Assembly (NCBI RefSeq): GCF_001968825.1
Contig: NZ_MIEU01000002.1
Location: forward strand, 248,001-312,000
Reading direction: 5' to 3'
Length of the DNA stretch: 64,000 nt
Origin: Tersicoccus sp. Bi-70
GTDB taxonomy: Bacteria; Actinomycetota; Actinomycetes; Actinomycetales; Micrococcaceae
Shown here: piece by piece, positions 1-7,546 of the stretch
Layout: every line of letters begins with the position of its first letter
How positions within the stretch are numbered: the first letter of the stretch is position 1
The notes under the pieces: generated by a model
Database searches by the model: none
The model's input: only the letters and a program-made list of their open reading frames with translations
What the model was told of the DNA's origin: nothing
Translations under genes and position numbers: made by a program

Positions 1-213
1 GGCTTCGTGCTCGGTCGCCAGGGCGAGGGCGTCCGCGAGACGTTCACCGTGCGCAAGGTGAGCTTCGGTGTGGGCGTCGAGCGTACCTTCCCGGTGCACT
101 CCCCGGTCATCGACAAGATCGAGCTCGTCACCCGCGGTGACGTGCGCCGGGCCAAGCTCTACTACATGCGCGATCGTCACGGCAAGGCCGCGAAGATCCG
201 CGAGAAGCGCTGA
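1..213 (+). CDS. rplS: 50S ribosomal protein L19, C-terminal part
   Basis: The window opens inside this gene and shows only its last 70 codons. The visible protein carries the conserved L19 core [19 protein letters not shown] followed by [20 protein letters not shown] and ends in a basic KIREKR tail. L19 sits at the interface of the 30S and 50S subunits. The full protein is usually about 115 residues, so roughly 45 N-terminal residues lie before the window. The downstream signal peptidase genes match the usual actinobacterial order rplS-lepB-rnhB. Identification is secure. Confidence 0.95.
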   Translation, partial: GFVLGRQGEGVRETFTVRKVSFGVGVERTFPVHSPVIDKIELVTRGDVRRAKLYYMRDRHGKAAKIREKR

Positions 214-227
214 CGTCCCTCACCCGG

Positions 228-941
228 ATGTTCACCCGCCGAGCGGCGGGGCGCACCGACCCCACCGCCCTCACCGAGAGCGGCGCGGTCGTGCCGAGAC
301 GCCAGTCCCTCCGGGGCTGGCGTTTCGTGCTGGTGGGGGTCCTCGCCGTGGTCCTGCTCACCTGCCTGCTGCGCGCCTTCGTCCTCGAGGTCTACACGAT
401 CCCCTCCGCGTCCATGGAGCCCGGCCTGATCCCCGGTGACCGGATCGCGGTGGCCCGGGTGGGCGTCCAGCCGTACCACCGCGGCGACGTCGTCGTGTTC
501 GACGGCCGTGGCAGCCTGGATCCCTACCGCAGCACCGCGCCGGCCTGGCAGCAGGCGCTGGCCGGAGCCGGTCAGTTCCTCGGCCTGGTGGGCAGCCCCA
601 CCGTGCACGTCAAGCGGATCATCGGCCTGCCGGGCGACCACGTGACCTGTTGCGGGACGGGGGGCAGGCTGACGGTCGACGGCCGGCCGGTCACGGAGCC
701 CTACCTCGCCGCCGGTACGGCACCGAGCGCCACCCGGTTCGACGTCGTCGTACCGGAGGGAAGCGTCTGGCTGCTGGGTGACAATCGCGGCGACTCCTAC
801 GATTCCCGGTCCCTGCTCGGGGCGCCGGGCGGGGGCATGGTGGCGATGGACCGTATCATTGGCACGCCGGTCGCACGGGTGTGGCCGCTGGACCGGGCCG
901 GCGCACTGGACCGGATCCAGCTCGGATCCAGCCCGGGATGA
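228..941 (+). CDS. lepB: Signal peptidase I (first of two tandem copies)
   Basis: Membrane-anchored serine protease that cuts signal peptides from exported proteins outside the membrane. One N-terminal membrane segment lies near residues 32-52, followed by the catalytic motif IPSASMEP with nucleophile Ser62 and the motif HVKRIIGLPGDH with general base Lys129. The third conserved motif GDNRGDSYDSR is near residue 185. Length (237 aa) fits a short actinobacterial type I signal peptidase. No clear ribosome-binding site precedes the ATG at 228; a GTG at 291 is an alternative start that keeps the whole membrane anchor. The stop is separated from the next lepB by 50 nt if that gene starts at 992, or overlaps it if it starts at 938. 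Confidence 0.93.
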   Translation: MFTRRAAGRTDPTALTESGAVVPRRQSLRGWRFVLVGVLAVVLLTCLLRAFVLEVYTIPSASMEPGLIPGDRIAVARVGVQPYHRGDVVVFDGRGSLDPYRSTAPAWQQALAGAGQFLGLVGSPTVHVKRIIGLPGDHVTCCGTGGRLTVDGRPVTEPYLAAGTAPSATRFDVVVPEGSVWLLGDNRGDSYDSRSLLGAPGGGMVAMDRIIGTPVARVWPLDRAGALDRIQLGSSPG

Positions 942-991
942 GACGGTGGGACAGCCAGTGCGCCGACGACGGCAGGGAGCGGAAGCAGCGA

Positions 992-1960
992 GTGAGCAGT
1001 AACGACAGCGAGAACGAACAGCCGCAGGTCCCGGGATCCACCGACGGTCGAGACCACGGCTCCGCCGATCTCCGGCCCCGTGGCCGGCACACCGGCGGCG
1101 ACCGCGCCGACACCGGGCGCTCGGAATCGGGTGAGGACGCCGCCGCGGCCGCGGAGCGGCCCACCGGCGCCCGCCCCACCGGGGCCCAGCGGGTGCGTCA
1201 TCTCCTGGCCGGCCGCCGTTCGGACGGGACGGCGCTGAGCGGTGGCGCCTCGTTCGCCCGCGAGGTGGCCGGCATCGTCGTCGTCGCCCTCGTGCTCTCG
1301 TTCCTGATCAAGACCTTCCTGTTCCGGGCCTACTTCATCCCGTCGCAGTCCATGGAGCAGACGCTGCAGGTCGACGACCGCATCTTCGTCAACCTCCTGG
1401 TGCCGAAGGTGGCCGAACTGCACCGCGGCGACATCATCGTCTTCAAGGACAGCAACGGGTGGCTGCAGAGCGAGCCGATCGCCCGCGGCGGCGCCCGCAG
1501 CGCCCTGACGGACGTGCTCGTCTTCCTCGGCCTCGCGCCGGACGACTCGCAGCAGCACCTCGTCAAGCGCGTCATCGGCATGCCCGGCGACCACGTGACC
1601 TGCTGCGACACCCAGGGGCGGCTGACCGTCAACGGGAAGTCGATCACCGAGCCGTACCTCAACCCCGGCTCCGCGCCGTCGGACACGAAGTTCGACATCG
1701 TGGTCCCGGAGGGCAAGCTCTGGGTGATGGGCGATCACCGCGACAATTCCGCCGATTCGCGCGCCCACGTCCCCTCCGCCGCCCAGCCCAGCGCCGAGCC
1801 CTTCGTCAGCATCGGCGACGTCGAGGGCACCGCCACCGTGATCGCCTGGCCGCTGAACCGCATGCGCGTGCTGCAGAACGAGCAGGACGTGTTCGCCGAC
1901 ATTCCCACCCCGACCTCCTCCGCCAGCCCCCGGCCGACGGTGACGGCGTCCGGGCAGTGA
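992..1960 (+). CDS. lepB: Signal peptidase I (second tandem copy, long N-terminus)
   Basis: A second type I signal peptidase. It has a hydrophilic, probably disordered N-terminus of about 85 residues, then one membrane segment (VAGIVVVALVLSFLIKTFLF) and the catalytic Ser120 in IPSQSMEQT with Lys192 in LVKRVIGMPGDH. The GDHRDNSADSR box is also present. I chose the GTG at 992 because AGGGAG lies about 12 nt upstream; an ATG at 938 overlaps the stop of the first copy as ATGA and is an equally readable start. Both copies keep the Ser/Lys dyad, so neither looks degenerate. They share the CC pair in GDHVTCC and probably arose by tandem duplication. Confidence 0.93.
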   Translation: MSSNDSENEQPQVPGSTDGRDHGSADLRPRGRHTGGDRADTGRSESGEDAAAAAERPTGARPTGAQRVRHLLAGRRSDGTALSGGASFAREVAGIVVVALVLSFLIKTFLFRAYFIPSQSMEQTLQVDDRIFVNLLVPKVAELHRGDIIVFKDSNGWLQSEPIARGGARSALTDVLVFLGLAPDDSQQHLVKRVIGMPGDHVTCCDTQGRLTVNGKSITEPYLNPGSAPSDTKFDIVVPEGKLWVMGDHRDNSADSRAHVPSAAQPSAEPFVSIGDVEGTATVIAWPLNRMRVLQNEQDVFADIPTPTSSASPRPTVTASGQ

Positions 1961-1964
1961 CCGC

Positions 1965-2867
1965 ATGGTGGTGAAGCGTCCCAGCCTGCGGGTCGAGCGG
2001 TCCCTCGCCGGACCCGCCTGCCGGCTCGTCGCCGGGATCGACGAAGTGGGCCGTGGTGCCCTCGCCGGACCCGTCGCGGCGGGCGTCGTCGTGATCGACG
2101 CGCACACCCAGCGTGCCCTCACCGGCGTCGCGGACAGCAAGCTGCTCACCCACCAGCGGCGGGTCGAGCTGGTGCCGCGGATCCGTCGCTGGGCTGTCGG
2201 CAGTGCGGTCGGCATGGCGTCCGCGGCCGAGGTGGACGCCGTCGGACTCACCCACGCGTTGCGGCTCGCCGGACTGCGCGCCCTGCGCCGCCTCGCCGAC
2301 GCCGGCATCGTGCCCGACCTGGTGCTGATGGACGGCAACTACAACTGGCTCCGTCGCCCGGAGCCGACGCTGCTGGACGCGCTCATGGACGACGACGAGC
2401 CCGACGACCGTGCGGGCGTGCCGCCCCGCCCGCACGGGTCCACCGCGGTCGCCGCCGCCGACCCGACCGTCCTCACCCGGATCAAGGCCGACCTGACGTG
2501 CACCAGCGTCGCGGCCGCCTCGGTGATCGCCAAGGTCGAGCGGGATCTGCTGATGATCGAGGCCGCCGAGCGGTACCCGGACTTCGGCTGGGAGATCAAC
2601 AAGGGGTACGCGACACCGTCCCACCGGGCCGCGATCGACGCCGTGGGCCCCAGCGACCTGCACCGCCGGACCTGGCGGCTCGGGTCCCTGCCGGGGGAGA
2701 TGGCCGTTCCCGCCGACGCCGAGCCCGACACCGACGCCGACGCCGTCGACCTGCGGCCGGGGCCGTCCGTCGGGCAGCCCACGCGCACCGGTCGCCCCGT
2801 CGCGGATGACGCCGACGCACCGGCGGCTGCGCTCTTCGCGGCGGCGTGCGGGAAGATGGAGCCATGA
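1965..2867 (+). CDS. rnhB: Ribonuclease HII
   Basis: Endonuclease that cuts the RNA strand of RNA-DNA hybrids and single ribonucleotides in DNA. The signature GIDEVGRG is at residues 24-31 with metal ligands Asp26 and Glu27; the other acidic ligands are Asp123 (LVLMDGNYNW) and Asp176 (IKADLTCTSVAAASVIAK). Two features make it longer (300 aa) than the usual 200-260: an acidic, proline-rich insertion at about residues 131-168 and a hydrophilic C-terminal tail of about 55 residues. It starts 4 nt after lepB and its TGA overlaps the ATG of the DUF2469 gene (ATGA), so the two are translationally coupled. Confidence 0.95.
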   Translation: MVVKRPSLRVERSLAGPACRLVAGIDEVGRGALAGPVAAGVVVIDAHTQRALTGVADSKLLTHQRRVELVPRIRRWAVGSAVGMASAAEVDAVGLTHALRLAGLRALRRLADAGIVPDLVLMDGNYNWLRRPEPTLLDALMDDDEPDDRAGVPPRPHGSTAVAAADPTVLTRIKADLTCTSVAAASVIAKVERDLLMIEAAERYPDFGWEINKGYATPSHRAAIDAVGPSDLHRRTWRLGSLPGEMAVPADAEPDTDADAVDLRPGPSVGQPTRTGRPVADDADAPAAALFAAACGKMEP

Positions 2868-3172
2868 GCGCTGAGGACCTCGAGAACTACGAGACCGACA
2901 TGGAGCTGGCCCTGTATCGCGAGTACCGGGACGTCGTCGGGCTGTTCAGCTACGTCGTCGAGACCGAGCGCCGCTTCTACCTGGCGAACAACGTGGACCT
3001 GCAGACCCGGTCCGCCGACGGCGAGGTGTACTTCGACCTGACCCTGACCGACGCGTGGGTGTGGGACGTGTACCGCTCGGCGCGGTTCGTCAAGAAGGTC
3101 CGCGTGATCACCTTCAAGGACGTCAACGTCGAGGAACTGACCAAGACGGACGACCTGCAGCTGCCCGAGTGA
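2864..3172 (+). CDS. DUF2469 family protein
   Basis: Small acidic protein of 102 residues starting MSAEDLENYETDMELALYRE. It belongs to the DUF2469 family, which is found almost only in actinobacteria and typically follows rnhB; its function is not known. The ATG at 2864 overlaps the rnhB stop codon, which supports this start over an in-frame ATG at 2846. No transmembrane segment, signal peptide or metal-binding cluster is visible. The conserved coupling to RNase HII suggests, but does not show, a role connected with it. Confidence 0.9.
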   Translation: MSAEDLENYETDMELALYREYRDVVGLFSYVVETERRFYLANNVDLQTRSADGEVYFDLTLTDAWVWDVYRSARFVKKVRVITFKDVNVEELTKTDDLQLPE

Positions 3173-3225
3173 GATCCGGGCCTCGGCCCGGCTCGTCCGT
3201 CCGGTCGCCGCCGGGGTCGGCACGG

Positions 3226-3231
3226 TAGCGT
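3226..3231 (+). promoter_or_regulatory. -10 element of a probable leaderless promoter (hydrolase gene)
   Basis: TAGCGT ends 6 nt before the ATG at 3238, which puts the expected transcription start at or next to the start codon. No Shine-Dalgarno sequence lies between them. This is the same layout seen before eight other genes in the window. Confidence 0.5.
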
Positions 3232-3237
3232 CGGCGC

Positions 3238-4200
3238 ATGGATCTCGATCGTGTGCACCCCGACCTGCGCGGCCCCGTCCGGCGGCTGCCCCCGCTGGCC
3301 CTCCAGTACGGCTGGTACCGCCGCCTCACCCGCGGGGCCCAGCGACGGTTCTCCCGTGACGCCGTCGGCGAGGGCGTGCGGGTCGAGGAGCTGACGACTC
3401 CCGACGGTGTCGGGGTGCGGCTCTACCGACCGGCGGGGACGACGGCCGGGGTGGACGGAGCCCGACCGGGGCTGATGTGGATCCACGGCGGGGGACTGGT
3501 GATCGGCGCGCCGATCCAGGACGACGCCCTGTGCGCCGGCCTCGTGCGGGCGACCGGAGCGGTGATCGCCTCCGTCGACTACCGGCTGGCTCCCGAGCAC
3601 CCCTTCCCGGCGGGACTCGACGACAGTGCCGCCGTGTGGTCGTGGTTCCTCGACTCCGCTCCCGGGCTCGGCGTGGATCCCGGCCGTATCGCCGTCGGCG
3701 GCCAGAGCGCCGGTGCCGGCATCGCGGCCGCCCTCGTCCAGCGCCTGCACGACACCGCACCGGAACACCGACCCGTCGCCCAGTTGCTGCTGTGTCCCAT
3801 GCTCGACGACCGCACCGCCGCCCGGACGGAGCTGGACGCCATCGGGCACCGCGTGTGGACCAACCGGCAGAACCGGTACGGCTGGGGTGCCTGGCTCGGC
3901 TCCGCGCCCGGCTCGCCGACCGTGCCGCCCTACGCCGTTCCGGCCCGGCGCGACCGGCTCGACGGGTTGCCGCCCGCGTGGATCGGCGTCGGCGACATCG
4001 ACCTCTTCCGCGCCGAGGACGAGGACTACGCGCGCCGGCTGCGGGAGGCCGGTGTGCCGTGCGAGGTCCTCATCGTCCCGGGTGCGCCGCACGGTTTCGA
4101 GTCCTGGGGCGCGCAGACCCCGGTCGCCCGTCACTTCCTCGACGCCGCCGCCGCCTGGCTGGCGGGAGCGCTGGCGGCCGATCCGCTGCCCGGCCACTGA
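3238..4200 (+). CDS. Alpha/beta hydrolase, HSL-type esterase
   Basis: Serine esterase or lipase of the hormone-sensitive-lipase (family IV) group, 320 aa. The oxyanion-hole motif HGGG is at residues 83-86, the nucleophile Ser157 is in GGQSAGAG, the acid is Asp253 or Asp255 in GVGDIDLF, and the base is His285 in GAPHGF. The segment SVDYRLAPEHPFPA is also typical of the group. There is no signal peptide, so it is expected to be cytoplasmic. It lies between DUF2469 and the convergent flavin enzyme gene, at a point where the conserved rnhB-to-dprA block is interrupted. The natural substrate cannot be told from the sequence. Confidence 0.9.
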   Translation: MDLDRVHPDLRGPVRRLPPLALQYGWYRRLTRGAQRRFSRDAVGEGVRVEELTTPDGVGVRLYRPAGTTAGVDGARPGLMWIHGGGLVIGAPIQDDALCAGLVRATGAVIASVDYRLAPEHPFPAGLDDSAAVWSWFLDSAPGLGVDPGRIAVGGQSAGAGIAAALVQRLHDTAPEHRPVAQLLLCPMLDDRTAARTELDAIGHRVWTNRQNRYGWGAWLGSAPGSPTVPPYAVPARRDRLDGLPPAWIGVGDIDLFRAEDEDYARRLREAGVPCEVLIVPGAPHGFESWGAQTPVARHFLDAAAAWLAGALAADPLPGH

Positions 4201-4239
4201 CGCCGACTCCACCGCGTCAGCGGTGCACCGGTTGACGGG

Positions 4240-5352
4240 TCAGCCGACTGCCGCCGTCGCTGCTCCGGCCGCCGCGCCGGTCGCTGGCCCGGTGCCGGCG
4301 GGCGCGTGCCGGCGGTGGGCTGCGGCCGGGTGCGTGCCGGGCAGGCGCGCGCCGTCGGCGCCGAGGCGCTCGCGAAGGCTCTCCCCGGGGCGGTAGGCCG
4401 TGCGGTAGCGGCCGCGTCGCTGCAGCTCGGGCACGACGAGGTCGATGAAGTCCTCGAACGTGCCGGGAGAGAGGTACTGGATGAGGTTGAAGCCGTCGAC
4501 GCCGGTCTCCTCGGCGATGGCCTCGATCCGGTCGGCCACCTGCTCGACCGAGCCGATCACGAGGAACGAGCTGCGCTCCGGGCTCGCGAAGTGGTCGATG
4601 ATCTGCCGTGTCCGGTGGTCGGCGAAGGAACGTTCGGAGGACTCGACGTGCCCGAGGCCGCGGTACTCGATGTACTCCTCGGCGCCGTGGGCGGCCAGGT
4701 CGATGCCCGTCCCACCGCCGAAATGGACGAGGTAGCCGGTGGTGTCGCGGTGGCCGATCTCGTGCACCTTCGCCGGGTCGCTGTAGCGGCGGTGCTCGCG
4801 GTCGCGTTCGACGGCGTCGTCCTCCCACGAGCCCTCCCACAGCTTGTAGGAGACCTCGAGGAACTCCTCGGCGAGGTCGTACCGGTCGTCGTGGCGTACC
4901 GCGGCGTCGAGCCCGTAGTTGCGGGCGGCGTCGGGCAGGTACCCGGTGACGACGTTCCAGGCCACCCGGCCCCGGGTCAGGTGGTCGAGGGTGCTGGACC
5001 GGCGCGCGTTGCCGAACGGCGGCTCGTACGTCGTGGTGAAGGTGACGGCGAAGCCCAGGTGCTCGGTCACGGCGGCCATCGCGGGCACCACCAGGAACGG
5101 GTCGTTGTTGGGGGACTGGATGCCCCGTTCGATCGCCGGATCCCGGCTGCCCGCGTAGACGTCGTAGGTACCGACGACGTCGGCGAGGAACAGGGCGTCG
5201 AACAGGCCGCGCTCGAGCAGGCGTGCGGTGTCCAGCCAGTACCCGATGTCCGTGTACTCGTGGCGGCGGTTGCCGGGGTGCGTCCACAGTCCGTGGTTGA
5301 TGTGACTGGGCGTGTTCATCTCGAACCCATTGAAGTGAAGCTCGCGTGGCAT
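4240..5352 (-). CDS. LLM-class flavin-dependent monooxygenase (NtaA/SnaA type), internally shortened
   Basis: A 370-residue member of the luciferase-like, FMN-dependent monooxygenase group related to nitrilotriacetate monooxygenase NtaA and to SnaA/DszA. Typical segments are FNGFEMNTPSHINHGLW at the N-terminus, TTTYEPPFGNARRSSTLDHL, RVAWNVVTGYLPDAARNYG and FLEVSYKLWEGSW. After SDPAKVHEIGHRDT (about residue 204) the sequence jumps to YLVHFGGGTGIDL, skipping the region around the HLSEPSPQRTPVL motif that relatives carry; relatives run to about 440 residues. This looks like an in-frame deletion of roughly 80-100 residues through the barrel core, so activity is doubtful. I chose the ATG at 5352 because GAGAGG lies just upstream. 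The C-terminus ends in a low-complexity Ala/Thr/Gly tail. Confidence 0.8.
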   Translation of the reverse strand: MPRELHFNGFEMNTPSHINHGLWTHPGNRRHEYTDIGYWLDTARLLERGLFDALFLADVVGTYDVYAGSRDPAIERGIQSPNNDPFLVVPAMAAVTEHLGFAVTFTTTYEPPFGNARRSSTLDHLTRGRVAWNVVTGYLPDAARNYGLDAAVRHDDRYDLAEEFLEVSYKLWEGSWEDDAVERDREHRRYSDPAKVHEIGHRDTTGYLVHFGGGTGIDLAAHGAEEYIEYRGLGHVESSERSFADHRTRQIIDHFASPERSSFLVIGSVEQVADRIEAIAEETGVDGFNLIQYLSPGTFEDFIDLVVPELQRRGRYRTAYRPGESLRERLGADGARLPGTHPAAAHRRHAPAGTGPATGAAAGAATAAVG

Positions 5353-5642
5353 CGGATCCCTCTCGACTCGACGTGGTGCACGGAACGCTAGAGGGGTGCT
5401 GACGTGGGACGCCATCGTCGCGGCCTCACGGGGCAACGCGAGGACTCCCGGCGCCATGTGCGGCCATGCGGCGTCACCGTGCGTCGTCAGGCGTCACAGG
5501 AACGCGGGCGCCTCTGCCGCCCCCGGGGGCGCGTCCGGCTTCTCCCTCCACAGGGCCGTCCTCGGCCGCCGTCGTCCACAACCCGGGTCCCCATCCCGCT
5601 GCCGGGGATGCGAGCGCGCGAGGGTGGTCACGGAGGTGGCGC

Positions 5643-6011
5643 ATGCGACAGAAGGATCTGCTGGGCCGGGCGGGCGAGGACTTCGCGGCCCGATACGTGA
5701 CCGAGCTGGGCTGGGCGGTGCTGGAGCGCAACTGGCGATGCCCGGCGGGGGAGCTGGACCTGGTGGCGCTGGACCCGCTCGGACGGGACGGCCCGGTGCT
5801 GGTGGGCGTCGAGGTGAAGACGCGGCGGTCGCTGGACTTCGGGCACCCGTGGGAGGCCATCGACGCGGCGAAGCTCGCCCGGCTGCACGCCCTGATCCGG
5901 CTCTGGGCGCGCGATCACGGGGTGGCCGGCCCGGTGCGGGTGGACGCGCTCGCCGTGGTGGGCGCGGCTGCGGACGGGATGCGCTGCGAGCACCTGCGGG
6001 CGGTGGCCTGA
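5643..6011 (+). CDS. yraN: YraN family (UPF0102) endonuclease-like protein
   Basis: 122-residue protein of the UPF0102/YraN family, which has a Holliday-junction-resolvase-like PD-(D/E)xK fold; its cellular role is unsettled. Visible core: LGRAGEDFAARYVTELGW near the N-terminus, then CPAGELDLVALD and GVEVKTRRS, which supply the acidic and lysine residues of the nuclease motif. The start at 5643 has a strong GGAGGTGG ribosome-binding site; a longer reading starting at 5466 lacks one and adds a low-complexity leader. Its TGA overlaps the comM ATG (TGATG). The 290 bp before it, shared with the divergent flavin enzyme gene, show no other gene. Confidence 0.92.
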   Translation: MRQKDLLGRAGEDFAARYVTELGWAVLERNWRCPAGELDLVALDPLGRDGPVLVGVEVKTRRSLDFGHPWEAIDAAKLARLHALIRLWARDHGVAGPVRVDALAVVGAAADGMRCEHLRAVA

Positions 6012-7546
6012 TGTCGCTGGGACGGGCGTTCGCGGTGGCCCTGATCGGGCTGAACGGGCACCTGGTCGAGGTCGAGGCGGACATCGGGCAGACGCTGCCG
6101 AACTTCGTCCTGCTGGGGCTGCCGGACTCGTCGTTGCACGAGGCCCGCGAGCGGATCCGTTCGGCGGCGCAGAACACCGGGTTGCCGTTGAGCCGGCGGA
6201 AGCTCACGGTCAATTTGATTCCTGCGACACTGCCGAAGAGCGGATCCGGGTTCGACCTGGCGATCTGTCTCGCGGCCCTGCGCGCCGCCGGGGACTTGCA
6301 CGAGACCGGGCGCACCGTGTTCCTGGCCGAGCTCAGCCTGGACGGGAGGCTCCGCCCCGTCACTGGGATCCTCCCGGCGGTCATGGCCGCCGTTGCTGCC
6401 GGGTTCGGGCGGATCGTCGTCGCCCGGGGGAACGAGCACGAGGCGGCCCTGGTGCCCGGGGCGGAGGTGCTCGCCTTCAACACGCTCGCGCAGGTCGCCC
6501 TGCACTTCGGTGCCGACCCGCAGCGACTCGCCCTGGAGGACCAGCCCGAACCGGAGGCAGCGCCGCCGGTGGCCGAGACCGGCCCGCTGCGGGACCTGAG
6601 CGAGGTCGCCGGCCAGGCCGATGCCCGATTCGGGCTCGAGGTCGCCGCGGCGGGCGCGCACCACCTGCTCATGGTCGGGCCGCCGGGTGCGGGCAAGACG
6701 ATGCTGGCCGAACGGTTGCCCACGATCCTGCCGCCACTGACCGATACCGAGGCGATGGAGGTGACGGCCATCCACTCGCTGGCCGGTCGCGGTGCGCCGC
6801 GCCTGGACCTGATCCGGCGAGCTCCCTACGAGAACCCACACCACACGGCGACGGTGGTCTCCGTGGTCGGCGGCGGCAATGGGATGCCCCGCCCGGGTGC
6901 GGCCACCCGGGCTCACCGCGGGGTGCTGTTCCTCGACGAGGCGCCCGAGTTCGACCGGCGGGTGATGGACGCCCTCCGGCAACCGCTCGAGGACGGACGG
7001 CTCGTGGTCCACCGGGCCGCGGGGGCGGCCGACTACCCGGCGCGGTTCCAGCTCGTGCTCGCGGCCAATCCGTGCCCGTGCGGGCAGGACGGGGTCAAGG
7101 GCGGCCAGTGCCGGTGCACGTCGCTGGAGCGACGCCGGTATGCCAGTCGCATGTCCGGACCGGTGCTCGACCGGGTCGACGTCCGCCTGGACGTGCCGCG
7201 GGTCAGCCTGCGCGAGATGAACAGTGCGGAGCCGGCGGAGAGCAGTGCGTGCGTCGCCGCCCGCGTCGCTGCTGCGCGATCCGTCCAGCGGGAGCGACTC
7301 GAACCGTACGGCGTGACGACGAACGCGGAGATCGCCGGCCGGGTGCTGCGCGGGCCGCTGCACCCCGGACGGACGGCGACGAAGGAGCTGGAACTGGCGA
7401 TGGAACGATCCTTGATGACGGCGCGCGGACACGATCGGGTGCTCCGGCTCGCCTGGACGCTCGCGGACCTGGCCGCTCACACCGTGCCCGACGCCGACGA
7501 CGTCGGGCAGGCCCTGATGTTCCGGGAACGGCGGGCCGTCGCGTGA
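6011..7546 (+). CDS. comM: ComM family Mg-chelatase-like AAA+ ATPase
   Basis: 511-residue hexameric AAA+ helicase-type protein of the ComM/YifB family, involved in branch migration during natural transformation in species where it has been tested. An N-terminal ChlI-like domain spans about residues 20-170. The Walker A motif GPPGAGKT is at 223-230, Walker B VLFLDEAPEF starts at 305, and the cysteine-rich NPCPCGQDG...CRC segment is near 353-369. A C-terminal Mg-chelatase domain follows. It overlaps yraN upstream and its TGA overlaps the GTG of dprA, so the three are co-translated. The grouping with dprA fits a role in DNA uptake or recombination. Confidence 0.95.
   Translation: MSLGRAFAVALIGLNGHLVEVEADIGQTLPNFVLLGLPDSSLHEARERIRSAAQNTGLPLSRRKLTVNLIPATLPKSGSGFDLAICLAALRAAGDLHETGRTVFLAELSLDGRLRPVTGILPAVMAAVAAGFGRIVVARGNEHEAALVPGAEVLAFNTLAQVALHFGADPQRLALEDQPEPEAAPPVAETGPLRDLSEVAGQADARFGLEVAAAGAHHLLMVGPPGAGKTMLAERLPTILPPLTDTEAMEVTAIHSLAGRGAPRLDLIRRAPYENPHHTATVVSVVGGGNGMPRPGAATRAHRGVLFLDEAPEFDRRVMDALRQPLEDGRLVVHRAAGAADYPARFQLVLAANPCPCGQDGVKGGQCRCTSLERRRYASRMSGPVLDRVDVRLDVPRVSLREMNSAEPAESSACVAARVAAARSVQRERLEPYGVTTNAEIAGRVLRGPLHPGRTATKELELAMERSLMTARGHDRVLRLAWTLADLAAHTVPDADDVGQALMFRERRAVA

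Noticed and set aside
797-2338. Long minus-strand open frame across the lepB genes and rnhB
   Set aside because: Spans three genes antisense and has no conserved segment.
4229-4246. Small hairpin CGGTTGAC/GTCAGCCG at the end of the hydrolase and monooxygenase genes
   Set aside because: Only 2 nt in the loop and a wobble pair; too weak to call a terminator with confidence.
5353-5457. Upstream ATG as start of the flavin monooxygenase gene
   Set aside because: The added 35 residues are not part of the family, and GAGAGG lies directly before the ATG at 5352.
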